A DNA stretch of 64,000 bases from CAZLRH01 sp964562015 (GTDB taxonomy: Bacteria; Verrucomicrobiota; Verrucomicrobiia; Opitutales; JABDGR01): contig CAZLRH010000002.1 in assembly GCA_964562015.1 (NCBI GenBank), forward strand, positions 248,001 to 312,000. Reading direction: 5' to 3'. Positions 9,190 through 17,482 of this stretch are shown piece after piece (the stretch's first letter is position 1; each line of letters opens with the position of its first letter). The notes beneath the pieces are model-generated. The model had not been told where the DNA came from. It saw nothing but the letters and a program-made list of their open reading frames with translations, and made no database searches. Made by a program: the position numbers and the translations under genes.

Positions 9190-10740
9190 ATGTCTCTACC
9201 GCTTACACCTTCGACCTTGGGCGCGCAGGCGGATGCGGCCTTGCTCCGGCTGGCGGCGTTGGTCGATTCGGCCGAGGACGCCATTATCGGCCAGGATCTG
9301 AACGGCTTGGTCACATCGTGGAATCACGGCGCGGAAAATATTTTCGGCTACGCGGCGAACGAGGCCGTGGGCACAGCCATGCGGCAGTTGCTCCCCGCCG
9401 ACCGGCTGGACGAGGAAAAACAGGTCATGGAAAAGGTCCGACACGGGGAAGGCGTGAAAGACTTGGTGACGCAACGGCTGCACAAAGACGGTCGGTGCCT
9501 AACCGTCTCGGTCACCACCTCGCCGATCAAGGACGCCGCCGGCCAGTTCGTCGGTTCGTCCCTGATGGCGCGCGACATCACCGCGCGTCAGGACGTGGAA
9601 GAATCCCTGCGCCTCCTTAGTTCCGCCGTGGAGCATGCGAAGGAAGCCATCATGGTCACTGAGGCCGACCTGGATTTCCCCGGGCCCCGCATTGTTTTTG
9701 TCAATCCGGCCTTTTCGCAGATGACCGGCTATTCCGCCGCGGAAAGCCTGGGCCAAACGCCCCGCCTGCTGCAAGGGCCACGCACCGACAAGGCCGTGCT
9801 GCGGCGCCTCCGCCAAAATCTCGAGCACGGCGAAATGTTTGCCGGCGAAACCGTCAACTACCGCAAGGATGGCTCCGAATATGACCTGGAGTGGCAAATC
9901 GCGCCCATTCGCAATCCCGCCGGGAAAATCACCCATTTTGTGGCGGTACAGCGCGACGTGACCCAGCGCAATTGCGCCACCCGGGAATTGGAAACCACCG
10001 TGCGGCAACTTTTTAATGCCAATGCAGCCAAAGACCGCATCCTCGCCGTCACCACGCACGATCTGCGCAGCCCGCTCAGCGCAGTGTGGGGCCTGGCCGG
10101 CTTTCTGCGCGACGGCACGCTCGGCCCCGTCAACGCGGAACAGGTGGAAAATCTGGACCTCATGATTGGCAGCCTCGAAGCCATGCTCGCGCTTGTCAAC
10201 GACCTGCTCGATGTGGCGACGCTGGACGACAAATCCATGCGGATCGACCGCCGTCCGCTCGATCTCGCACCGTTGCTGGCCCAAGCGGGCGCAGCTTACA
10301 CCCTGATCGCGGCGCAAAAAAAACAGCGCCTGCGCCTGGAGGTTGCGGCGACCCCGCTGAAAATGGAAGGCGACGAAATCCGCCTCAAACGCGTGCTCGA
10401 AAACTTGATCTTGAACGCCATCAAATTTTCCCCGCTGAACAGCCTCATCAGCGTGGGTGCGCGCGCCGAGGGCGAATTTATCACCGTGTGGGTGGACGAC
10501 GAAGGGCCCGGCGTGCCGGAAGCCGAACAAGCGAAACTTTTCACGGACTATGGGCGCACCTCCAACCGCCCGACCGGCGGCGAAAGCAGCACGGGCCTCG
10601 GGCTGGCCATTTGCCGGCGCATCATCCACGCCCACGGCGGCTCCATCACGATGCGCAACCGCGCGGCCGGCGGCGCGCACTTTGAGTTCACGCTCCCGCG
10701 CACCGGCCTCCCCCAGCGCGCCGAATCGCAGGTGGCGTGA
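9190..10740 (+). CDS. PAS/LOV-like sensor histidine kinase
   Basis: A 516-residue kinase with no transmembrane segment, so cytoplasmic. Residues about 22-140 are a first PAS domain. Residues about 145-270 are a second PAS that closely follows the LOV pattern (GQTPRLLQGPRTD, NYRKDGSEYDLEW, VAVQRDVT), but the adduct-forming Cys of the NCRFLQ motif is Pro191. The HisKA box has His290 (THDLRSPLS). The ATPase domain shows NLILNAIKFSP, DDEGPGVP and GLGLAICRRI. No response regulator is adjacent, so the partner is elsewhere. The signal is unknown; flavin photochemistry by a cysteinyl adduct is not expected. Confidence 0.92.
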   Translation: MSLPLTPSTLGAQADAALLRLAALVDSAEDAIIGQDLNGLVTSWNHGAENIFGYAANEAVGTAMRQLLPADRLDEEKQVMEKVRHGEGVKDLVTQRLHKDGRCLTVSVTTSPIKDAAGQFVGSSLMARDITARQDVEESLRLLSSAVEHAKEAIMVTEADLDFPGPRIVFVNPAFSQMTGYSAAESLGQTPRLLQGPRTDKAVLRRLRQNLEHGEMFAGETVNYRKDGSEYDLEWQIAPIRNPAGKITHFVAVQRDVTQRNCATRELETTVRQLFNANAAKDRILAVTTHDLRSPLSAVWGLAGFLRDGTLGPVNAEQVENLDLMIGSLEAMLALVNDLLDVATLDDKSMRIDRRPLDLAPLLAQAGAAYTLIAAQKKQRLRLEVAATPLKMEGDEIRLKRVLENLILNAIKFSPLNSLISVGARAEGEFITVWVDDEGPGVPEAEQAKLFTDYGRTSNRPTGGESSTGLGLAICRRIIHAHGGSITMRNRAAGGAHFEFTLPRTGLPQRAESQVA

Positions 10741-10772
10741 TTGAGATTATAGCTTGGGTCCAAGACGCCATT

Positions 10773-10841
10773 GACGGCGCATCAGTCCTCGCCAGGTTCA
10801 CCCTCGGCGGGATAATGGATTTAGACGTGCAGGTGGTGAAG
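10773..10841 (+). pseudogene. Remnant of a transglutaminase-like protein C-terminus
   Basis: Codons at 10773-10841 read DGASVLARFTLGGIMDLDVQ then VVK. The last residues of the transglutaminase-like protein ending at 8935 read DNDSLADLTLG..WMADLDVQIVR. The shared TLG..M.DLDVQ.V pattern suggests a 3' relic of a paralogue. There is no start, no catalytic part and no stop at the matching place. It sits directly before the restriction-modification island, which may have come in beside or into the lost gene. The similarity is short, so chance or a small local duplication cannot be excluded. Confidence 0.4.
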
Positions 10842-10915
10842 CAACACCTCCAGGCTTCTTTCCCGAATCACAATTTTATGGCTGCTTCAATGAGTAATCC
10901 CTAAGAACTTAAGAC

Positions 10916-11341
10916 GTGGATGCGCTTACGCCAAAAAAACGTTCATGGATTATGGCCCAGGTAAAGTCTGGCAGCAACAAGTCAACTGAATTGAAGTTAA
11001 TGGCCGTGTTGCGGAAGAGCAAAATTCGAGGCTGGCTAAGGAATTATCCCTTATTCGGCAGGCCAGATTTCGTTTTCCGCAAGCATAGAGTGACGGTCTT
11101 CGTCGACGGATGCTTCTGGCATGGTCATCCAAGCAAGTGTAGGATTCCTGCAACGAATTGCGTCTATTGGACAACCAAAATCAATCGAAATATCGAGCGA
11201 GACAGGTTTGTTACATTGACGTTGCGAAAAAAGGGTTGGAAAGTTCTTAGAATTTGGGAACACTACGTAGACAAGACGTCGACTGTCTCTCGAATTCGCA
11301 AATACCTTTCCCAAAATGAAGCATGCCAAAACGGCGATTGA
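10916..11341 (+). CDS. vsr: Very short patch repair endonuclease (Vsr)
   Basis: A 141-residue Vsr nuclease that nicks 5' of T in T:G mismatches produced by deamination of 5-methylcytosine. Key residues keep the E. coli numbering: Asp51 in GRPDFVF, Cys66, His69 and His71 in GCFWHGH. Cys75 and His117 (WEH) are likely zinc ligands in place of the Cys73 and Cys117 of the E. coli enzyme. The start is GTG at 10916 (MDALTPKKRSW). The end overlaps the C5 methyltransferase gene by 26 bases, which is the usual pairing. Base composition is AT-richer than the flanking kinase and pyrophosphatase genes, supporting acquisition as an island. Confidence 0.9.
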   Translation: MDALTPKKRSWIMAQVKSGSNKSTELKLMAVLRKSKIRGWLRNYPLFGRPDFVFRKHRVTVFVDGCFWHGHPSKCRIPATNCVYWTTKINRNIERDRFVTLTLRKKGWKVLRIWEHYVDKTSTVSRIRKYLSQNEACQNGD

Positions 11342-12473
11342 GTTTTTTGCGGGCATAGGATTGATGCGGATTGGCTTGGAGCAGGCGGGCTGGCGAGTCA
11401 CTTGGGCCAATGACATCGACGAGGACAAATTTCGAATGTATGAGGGGCATTTTGTGGACGATGAGGCACATTTCGAACTTGGCGATGTACATGACGTAAA
11501 CCCGGACACATTGCCCAACGTCACCTTGGCCACGGCCTCTTTTCCCTGCAATGACCTTTCCCTGGCCGGTTCGCGCCAAGGGCTGGCCGGCCAACATTCT
11601 AGCGCGTTTTGGGGCTTTGTCGGTGCAATGAAAGGAATGGGCAATCGCCGGCCTCCATTTGTGTTACTGGAAAACGTTGCCGGGTTTTTAAGTTCCAATG
11701 ATGGCAACGATTTTAGAGACGCCTGCTTGGCGTTAAACGATCTGGGCTATGCAGTTGATGCCTTCATCATAGATGCCTCCTGGTTTGTGCCCCAAAGCAG
11801 GCAACGGCTGTTTTTGGTTGGTAAACGAGAAAAACGAAAGGTCGTAGAACAAACTGGCGAGGATACATCTAAGTTTTACCAGAGCCAATGTCGTCCGGCA
11901 GTATTGGCCGATTTTATTTTGTGGCACCCCGAAATTAGGTGGTCAATCCGCACTCTTCCCACCATCCGGAAGGTTCAATCCACGCTTCAAGACATTCTGG
12001 AAGAGCTGCCCTTGAACTCAGCTTACTGGTGGAATAAGCAACGAGCTGAATATCTATTGAATCAAATGAGTCCAAAACATCGAGCGATTGCAGACAAGAT
12101 GATTGCCGGAAAGGAAATCACAAGCGGCACTGTTTTTCGTCGAGTGCGGAATGGCCGGTCGATGGCTGAATTGAGGACAGATGGGGTCGCAGGTTGCCTG
12201 CGAACGCCAAGGGGCGGCAGCGGACGCCAGATTCTTTTTGTAGCAGGAAAGGGGCGTTATGCCGCTCGTTTGGTGACCCCAACGGAGTGCGCCCGTTTAA
12301 TGGGTGCCGATGGTTACAAAATTACTGCGCCGCTAAATAAAGCACTTTTTGGATTCGGTGACGCTGTGTGCGTACCAGTCATTCGCTGGATCGCTGAAAA
12401 CTATTTAACCCCCTCGCTAAAGGAGCTTCATGCCGTCGAAATCCAAAAAAATCGCTACGCCGCTGCGGTCTGA
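11316..12473 (+). CDS. DNA (cytosine-5-)-methyltransferase
   Basis: A 385-residue C5-cytosine methyltransferase. Motif I is FFAGIGLMRIGLEQAGW (residues 10-26), motif IV with the catalytic Cys78 is SFPCNDLSLAG, motif VI is LLENVAGF (Glu119), motif VIII is PQSRQRLF, and motif X is FGDAVCVPVIRW. Motif IV has Asn in place of the common Gln after Cys (PCN rather than PCQ). The region after about residue 190 holds the target recognition domain. It overlaps vsr upstream and the nuclease gene downstream (by 44 bases), so the three genes form one transcription unit. It should protect the sites cut by the downstream nuclease; the target sequence cannot be read from the protein. Confidence 0.92.
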   Translation: MKHAKTAIEFFAGIGLMRIGLEQAGWRVTWANDIDEDKFRMYEGHFVDDEAHFELGDVHDVNPDTLPNVTLATASFPCNDLSLAGSRQGLAGQHSSAFWGFVGAMKGMGNRRPPFVLLENVAGFLSSNDGNDFRDACLALNDLGYAVDAFIIDASWFVPQSRQRLFLVGKREKRKVVEQTGEDTSKFYQSQCRPAVLADFILWHPEIRWSIRTLPTIRKVQSTLQDILEELPLNSAYWWNKQRAEYLLNQMSPKHRAIADKMIAGKEITSGTVFRRVRNGRSMAELRTDGVAGCLRTPRGGSGRQILFVAGKGRYAARLVTPTECARLMGADGYKITAPLNKALFGFGDAVCVPVIRWIAENYLTPSLKELHAVEIQKNRYAAAV

Positions 12474-13161
12474 ACTAGAAGCCATCGCTGGCCTGCCGGA
12501 AGATATCGCTGCTATCCGCGCACAGATATCCAAGTTCTTTAAGGTACTGGATGAAAAGGGTCGTACTGTCGGCCGTTCAAAGCAAGGTGTTTACGCATTC
12601 TACGACTACGATGGCGAGCCCATCTACGTCGGACAAACCTATGAGGGCCTGCGGTCACGAATTGGTAGGCACCTTACAAATCAACGAACCGACGCTGTCG
12701 CCATGAATGTCTTGGATCCCTTCGAGGTAGCCGAAATTGAAATTTGGCCACTTGAGGACGCAATGGTGGATATACCAAAAAATCCCAAAAGGTTAAGAAA
12801 GGCCTATTTAGACCGAGCCGAATTTACTGTTTTTGAAAAGGTTTTGCGTGAATCCACTTTAGGAGCAGTCCTGAATGAAAAATCGATTGCCCCCAAGGAA
12901 CAGATCAAATTACCGAAATCGTACCGTCAACGTATTATCCCGGATGAGATCTTCCGGCAAAGAAAGCATCCCGATATTCGCATCGCACGGCGAGCTAGCA
13001 CAATTGCCGCACTTGCGCGGGTGATTAGTGAGCGAGATGTCTCGGACGGCCTGAGACTGACTTTGCGTACTCAGGCGAAACGGCTAGAATTGCTCGCCTC
13101 TCAGAGGGTGAGAGAACTCGGCATTACAGCGGATTACAAGAAAAACCAACGCGAAGATTAG
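12430..13161 (+). CDS. GIY-YIG restriction endonuclease (Eco29kI-like)
   Basis: A 243-residue nuclease of the GIY-YIG superfamily. GVY (53-55) and YVG (66-68) form the two core strands. Arg75/Arg77 and His81 lie in LRSRIGRH, a Glu is in RAEFTVFEKVL (131 or 136), and Asn149 is in GAVLNE. This order matches the Eco29kI type of restriction enzyme, in which Tyr, Arg, His, Glu and Asn form the active site. Position directly behind a C5 methyltransferase and Vsr supports a type II restriction role. Eco29kI cuts CCGCGG, but the specificity of this homologue is unproven. The C-terminus is basic and helix-rich. Confidence 0.82.
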   Translation: MPSKSKKIATPLRSELEAIAGLPEDIAAIRAQISKFFKVLDEKGRTVGRSKQGVYAFYDYDGEPIYVGQTYEGLRSRIGRHLTNQRTDAVAMNVLDPFEVAEIEIWPLEDAMVDIPKNPKRLRKAYLDRAEFTVFEKVLRESTLGAVLNEKSIAPKEQIKLPKSYRQRIIPDEIFRQRKHPDIRIARRASTIAALARVISERDVSDGLRLTLRTQAKRLELLASQRVRELGITADYKKNQRED

Positions 13162-13220
13162 GGAAGTCTTGTTGGATTTCTTTGGTCTTGAGTGCGTCAT
13201 TCCGACGGCATTGAGTTCCC

Positions 13221-13790
13221 CTACTTCCCCGCGGGCGGCACGCCTCCGCGATAGAAGCCGCGGCGGCGCTGGGAGCTGTAACGGGCCAATGCGTCGTTGA
13301 TGACGCCGTCCGTCGCTTCCATTTGCTGCATCTCGTCCACCTCGACGGTCTTGCCTTCGAGTTGCTTATAGTCCTGGAAAAAGCGCCGGAGCATGGCGAG
13401 TTTGTGACTGGGCAGCTCGCTGGCTTGCTCGAAGCCGTTGTACTCGGGGTCATCCACCGCGACGGCGAGGATTTTGTGGTCGCGCTTGCCGCTGTCCACC
13501 ATCGTCATCAGGCCGATGGCACGGGCCTGCACGAGGGTGAGCGGCGCAACCGCTTCCTGGCAAAGCACGAGCACGTCGAGGGGATCATCGTCCTCGGCGA
13601 GGGTTTGCGGGATGAAGCCGTAATTGGCCGGGTAATACACCGCCGAATAGAGGATGCGGTCGAGCTTCAGCAGCCCCGTTTCCTTGTCGAGCTCGTACTT
13701 CACGCTCGAGCCCATGGGGATTTCGATGACCGCGGTAAATTCGCGCGGCAGGTTTTCCCCGGGAATCACATCGTGCCAGGCATGTGTCAT
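13221..13790 (-). CDS. ppa: Inorganic pyrophosphatase (family I)
   Basis: A 189-residue soluble family I pyrophosphatase that hydrolyses PPi to two phosphates and pulls biosynthetic reactions forward. Evidence: EIPMGSSVKYELDKE near the N-terminus, YYPANYGFIPQTLAEDDDP and the metal-binding DDDPLDVLVL at residues 67-76, then the KxxxxD-type active-site stretch KRDHKILAVAVDDPEY. The C-terminal tail (RRRGFYRGGVPPAGK) is basic and Gly-rich. The ATG at 13790 gives a normal family length. It converges with the restriction island and marks the return to GC-rich core DNA. Confidence 0.95.
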   Translation of the reverse strand: MTHAWHDVIPGENLPREFTAVIEIPMGSSVKYELDKETGLLKLDRILYSAVYYPANYGFIPQTLAEDDDPLDVLVLCQEAVAPLTLVQARAIGLMTMVDSGKRDHKILAVAVDDPEYNGFEQASELPSHKLAMLRRFFQDYKQLEGKTVEVDEMQQMEATDGVINDALARYSSQRRRGFYRGGVPPAGK

Positions 13791-13880
13791 AATAAGAGAA
13801 CGGGGAGTGTGCCGCGCGGGTTGGTCCAGGGCGAGGCTTTTTTGCGCCAGCCGCGGCGCAGGGGCGCTCCGCCCTTTAGT

Positions 13881-13999
13881 AATGTCCCAATTTGAAACGG
13901 CGCGCTGAGGGCAGCGCGCCCTACCTAAAGCATTTGCCCGGGGTAGCGCGGGCTGTCCTCAGCCCGCGGCCCTGTTGCTGGTGAAATTAGGCCACCACC
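13881..13999. repeat. REP-like inverted palindromic repeat, copy 1
   Basis: About 118 bases holding two GC-rich palindromes in inverted orientation: a hairpin with arms GGCGCGCTG/CAGCGCGCC followed by CTACC, then a diverged partner GGTAGCGCGGGCTGTCCTCA. The outer ends CAATTTG and GAAATTAGG are also roughly complementary. The same layout recurs at 42597-42714 and, in shorter form, at 36727-36806 and 23343-23462. It fills the 310-base space between ppa and the sugar-binding lipoprotein gene; nothing else is visible there. Confidence 0.75.
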
Positions 14000-14100
14000 C
14001 TCCCTTTGGATTGACGGCGGGACGCAGGCCTGCTGTTAGATGCTGGACCTTCCGCGCCGCGTGCGCGGAGGGGCCGGTTATCTACCCCTTGCTCCCCTCC

Positions 14101-15132
14101 ATGAATACCCCTTCGTTCTCCTCCGCCCTGCGCACGGGCTTCACCCTCGCCGCCGCCGTCGCCGCACTCCTGCTCGCCGCCTGCGGCAAGACCGAAACTC
14201 CCGCCGCCAGCAACGCCCCCGCCCCCGGCGGCAAGAAGGTCAATCTCGTTTATATCACCAAGGGCCAGACGGACGTGTTCTGGCTCTCGGTCAAGGCCGG
14301 CTTGCGCCAGGCCGAAACGGAAGCCAAAGCCAAGGGCCAGAATCTCGTCGTCACCTGGGATGCGCCGTTAAAGGACGGCGACCCGGCATCGGAAATCAGC
14401 TTGATGGAAAATTACCTCGGCCAAAAGCCCGATGGCATCATTCTCTGCCCGGTGGATTTTAAGGCGCTCGTCACTCCGGTGGAAAAGGCCGTCAACGCCG
14501 GCATCCCGCTCATCATCGCCGATTCCGGCCTCGACTCGAAACTCCCCTTCGCATTCGTGGGCACCGATAATTACAAGGGCGGGCAGACGGCCGGCGAGGA
14601 ACTCGCCCGTTTGCTCGGCGGCAAGGGCAACGTCATCGTCCTGCGTTACCTCCAGGGCGCCGCCAGTTGCACCCAGCGCGAAGAAGGCGTGCTCGATGTC
14701 CTGAAAAAATATCCCGGCATCAAGATTCTCTCCTCCGACAACTACGCCGGCGCCACGCGCGACCTGGCCTTCGACAAGTCCCTCAATTTGCTTAACACTT
14801 ACACCGGCCAGGTGGACGGCGTGTTCACCGCCAACGAAGGCAGCACCAACGGCATGTTGCTCGCGCTCCAGAAGGCGGGCCTCACGGGCAAGGTGAAATT
14901 CATCGGGTTCGACGGCGGCACCGCAAACATGGAAGGCCTCAAGGCCGGCCAGATCAACGGCCTCATTTTGCAGAACCCCTACATGATGGGGTACCTCGGT
15001 GTGAACACGATGCTCGACCACCTGGCCGGCAAGACCGTGCCCGACAACGTCGACACCGGCAGCACGCTCGTCACGAAAGAGAACCTCGACAGCGGCCCGG
15101 TCAAGGAACTGCTTTCGCACACGGTGCAGTAG
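14101..15132 (+). CDS. Sugar ABC transporter substrate-binding lipoprotein (RbsB-like)
   Basis: A 343-residue periplasmic-binding protein of the ribose/xylose type (Peripla_BP_4). The N-terminus is a lipoprotein signal with lipobox LLAAC (Cys28). The mature part begins KKVNLVYITKGQTDVFW and shows the typical two-lobe pattern: KPDGIILCPVD, AGIPLIIADSG, VGTDNYKGGQTAG, VDGVFTANEGSTNGML and FIGFDGG. The ATG at 14101 is chosen because it starts the signal peptide; the frame is open to 13975 through repeat DNA. No ATPase or permease gene is next to it, so it is an orphan that must work with a transporter encoded elsewhere. The ligand is unknown. Confidence 0.9.
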   Translation: MNTPSFSSALRTGFTLAAAVAALLLAACGKTETPAASNAPAPGGKKVNLVYITKGQTDVFWLSVKAGLRQAETEAKAKGQNLVVTWDAPLKDGDPASEISLMENYLGQKPDGIILCPVDFKALVTPVEKAVNAGIPLIIADSGLDSKLPFAFVGTDNYKGGQTAGEELARLLGGKGNVIVLRYLQGAASCTQREEGVLDVLKKYPGIKILSSDNYAGATRDLAFDKSLNLLNTYTGQVDGVFTANEGSTNGMLLALQKAGLTGKVKFIGFDGGTANMEGLKAGQINGLILQNPYMMGYLGVNTMLDHLAGKTVPDNVDTGSTLVTKENLDSGPVKELLSHTVQ

Positions 15133-15149
15133 GGAGGGCAGCCGCACAC

Positions 15150-17381
15150 TCACTTTTGGGCGTTCTCGGAGACTGTGCCAGCGGGGACGACCATACGGAC
15201 GAGGTTGTGCTGATCTCCTGTCGTTTCGACGGCCAAGTACTCAAGGCGCCCGTCGGCTCGCCATACAAGCGGCGAAGCAATTCCATCGAAAAAGGGGCCG
15301 GTTATGCCATCTGTCACCACCGAGGAGTGGCCGTCTTTGACCCCCAAATAAGCCAAATGCAGGCCATCGGGGCTAAACGACGGATTTCCAACGCGATCAA
15401 AATCGGGCCCGGTTCGCCCGTCCACCACCATGAACGAATTTTTGGCGATACTGGCCCCGTAAGCCAAGTGCGCGCTGTCAGGACTGAAAACGTAAGGGCC
15501 AATTCCGTCGAAATTGCTTCCCGGGCGGCCATCCAGTATTATTTTAGCCTCGCCCTTTGACCTGCTGGCATAGGCAAGATGCCTGCTGTCGGGGCTGAAT
15601 TGAAAATCATAATCTCTGGGGTAACTGATTTCGTAGCCCACGAGTCCGTCCACCACCGCATAAAATTTCTGCCCCCGCTCGACGGCATAACTTAAGTGAT
15701 TTCCATCCGGGCTGAATTGGACGGCGACAAAATTCTTGCCGTCCGAGCGCGGGCCCGGCTCACCGTTTACCATCAGGGATGACTGATCGCCTTCGAAAAC
15801 CGGATATGCAAAATTACCCCCTTTCGGTCCTAAATAAAGATTCGGCGGTCTGCCCCTAAATGGCGACCCCGGCTTTCCATCCACGATGACCCGCCAGTGC
15901 GATCCATTCACACCCCGGTAAATTAGATGCTGGCTGTCGGCGGTGTATCGCACCGACCGGTCACGGGTGGAATACCACGGACCATATTCCGGCGGAGGAT
16001 CGCAATAGATACTCTCAAATGGCGGGCCCGGCACCCCATCCGCCACCATCCGCCATGGGCCGTCGAATTTCGCAGCATACGCTAAATGCTGACTGTCCGG
16101 GCTGAAGACTGTATCGTAGAAATAAGCATCTGCCGGGAGGTCGCACTCTGGACCAGCCTGGCCATCCCAAACCGCACGCCATTTGCCATTTTCCACCATG
16201 CTAAAGGCGGTATGATTACCGTCGGGACTAAAGATTAAAAAATCCAAATCACGGGCCGTAAAAATTAGACTGGGTCGATCATCCACTCTGACCTCCCACT
16301 GAGTGCCTGGTGGATGGCGATACGAATCGACCGGAATCAAATAGTCACCGTCGGGCTGGTGAATAACGCCTGCAATGGGTGTTAGGTGATCCGTGATTGA
16401 GCCCGTCGAGTCCAACCCTGGCACAGACTTCGTACTCCCTTCATTAATTTTAGCGTTGGGGATGAATGGATACTTCGGCAAATCCGCAGGGTCAATCGCC
16501 TCGGCTAGCGTGCCGGTGAAGTTGCCCCAAATAACGGCAAAATGTTTCCCGTCTGGGCTGATCTCGAATTGTTCGATGCGCGCCATATCCGCGCGATGGG
16601 GCTGCAATTTCCCGTCAACGAAGAGCTCCCACCTGTCGCCCACCCGGCCTTGGTAGGCGAAGAAATTCACCACCTCGGCAAACCCGTTGAGCATCGCCAC
16701 CTCATCAAATTCGCGTCCGGGAACTCCATCCACCACCACCATCCACTTATTGCCCCTGCGCGCCTTATACATGAAGTGCCGGCTGTCTTTGCTGTATATT
16801 ACTTCCGTCTCTTCGTATGGATTGTCTTTCAAGAATTCCGGAATGATCTCGTCAAAAACCGGGCCCGGCACGCCATCCATCACCATAAACTGCTCCTTAC
16901 CGTTCCAAGCTGCATAGACGATATGCCGCCCATCGGGGCTATAAACTGGTTCGGTGATAAAATCATACTTTGGCCCGGGGACGCCATCCACCACCAGTTG
17001 CCACTTGTCTTCCGTCCGTGCCCGGTAGTTGGAGTGTAATCCGCCGGGGCCAAAAACATTGGTTTGCTTGGGGTCTTTCCCTTGGCGCCAGGCAATTTCG
17101 TCGTAATCCGGGCTGACTTTTCCATCAATGACGATGCGCATCTTTTTGCCTGCTTCCACGAGCGCTGCAATGCGGACGCCCTCTTCACTAATGGATGAAA
17201 TGCTATACCAATAATAATTTCTGCCGATTAAGCCCTCCGGCGAGCCCAGGATGGTCTTGCCATCAGGATGCGGCTTATCCGTCAACCCATTCGTCACAGC
17301 GGCCTGGCCCGACGCAGTCGTGCAAATTAGCCATGCCATCCAGGCCATGGCCGTCAGTACAAAGCTCAGCCCCGTCGGCAT
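15150..17381 (-). CDS. Secreted PD40/WD40-like beta-propeller repeat protein
   Basis: A 743-residue exported protein with signal peptide MPTGLSFVLTAMAWMAWL. Nearly the whole length is built from a dozen or more units of about 45-55 residues, each with a VVDGVPGP.FD-type strand and a SPDG.HLAYAA-type strand (for example VYSPDGRHIVYAAWNGKEQ). This is a TolB/PD40-type propeller pattern. An unusual point is the constant VDG.PGP motif in each repeat. No catalytic domain is seen. The start at 17381 is preferred to the in-frame ATGs at 17399 and 17438 because it begins the signal peptide, with AAGGA just upstream. Function unknown; scaffold or ligand binding is inference. Confidence 0.75.
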   Translation of the reverse strand: MPTGLSFVLTAMAWMAWLICTTASGQAAVTNGLTDKPHPDGKTILGSPEGLIGRNYYWYSISSISEEGVRIAALVEAGKKMRIVIDGKVSPDYDEIAWRQGKDPKQTNVFGPGGLHSNYRARTEDKWQLVVDGVPGPKYDFITEPVYSPDGRHIVYAAWNGKEQFMVMDGVPGPVFDEIIPEFLKDNPYEETEVIYSKDSRHFMYKARRGNKWMVVVDGVPGREFDEVAMLNGFAEVVNFFAYQGRVGDRWELFVDGKLQPHRADMARIEQFEISPDGKHFAVIWGNFTGTLAEAIDPADLPKYPFIPNAKINEGSTKSVPGLDSTGSITDHLTPIAGVIHQPDGDYLIPVDSYRHPPGTQWEVRVDDRPSLIFTARDLDFLIFSPDGNHTAFSMVENGKWRAVWDGQAGPECDLPADAYFYDTVFSPDSQHLAYAAKFDGPWRMVADGVPGPPFESIYCDPPPEYGPWYSTRDRSVRYTADSQHLIYRGVNGSHWRVIVDGKPGSPFRGRPPNLYLGPKGGNFAYPVFEGDQSSLMVNGEPGPRSDGKNFVAVQFSPDGNHLSYAVERGQKFYAVVDGLVGYEISYPRDYDFQFSPDSRHLAYASRSKGEAKIILDGRPGSNFDGIGPYVFSPDSAHLAYGASIAKNSFMVVDGRTGPDFDRVGNPSFSPDGLHLAYLGVKDGHSSVVTDGITGPFFDGIASPLVWRADGRLEYLAVETTGDQHNLVRMVVPAGTVSENAQK

Positions 17382-17482
17382 TGTCCTTCGATTATACATT
17401 CCCCAAGTAAGGTTATCCCCTAATACGCGGCAATGCACGAATTTTTTGGCGGCGAAACTGACCAGGGCGGAAGGTGCGACTG

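Noticed and set aside
9499..10680. Minus-strand open frame of 393 codons
   Set aside because: Antisense to the histidine kinase, which has all kinase motifs. No domain or signal in the antisense product.
10916..13161. Restriction island as an integrated element with attachment sites
   Set aside because: No tRNA, integrase or direct repeats were found at its borders, so only the AT-rich composition supports transfer.
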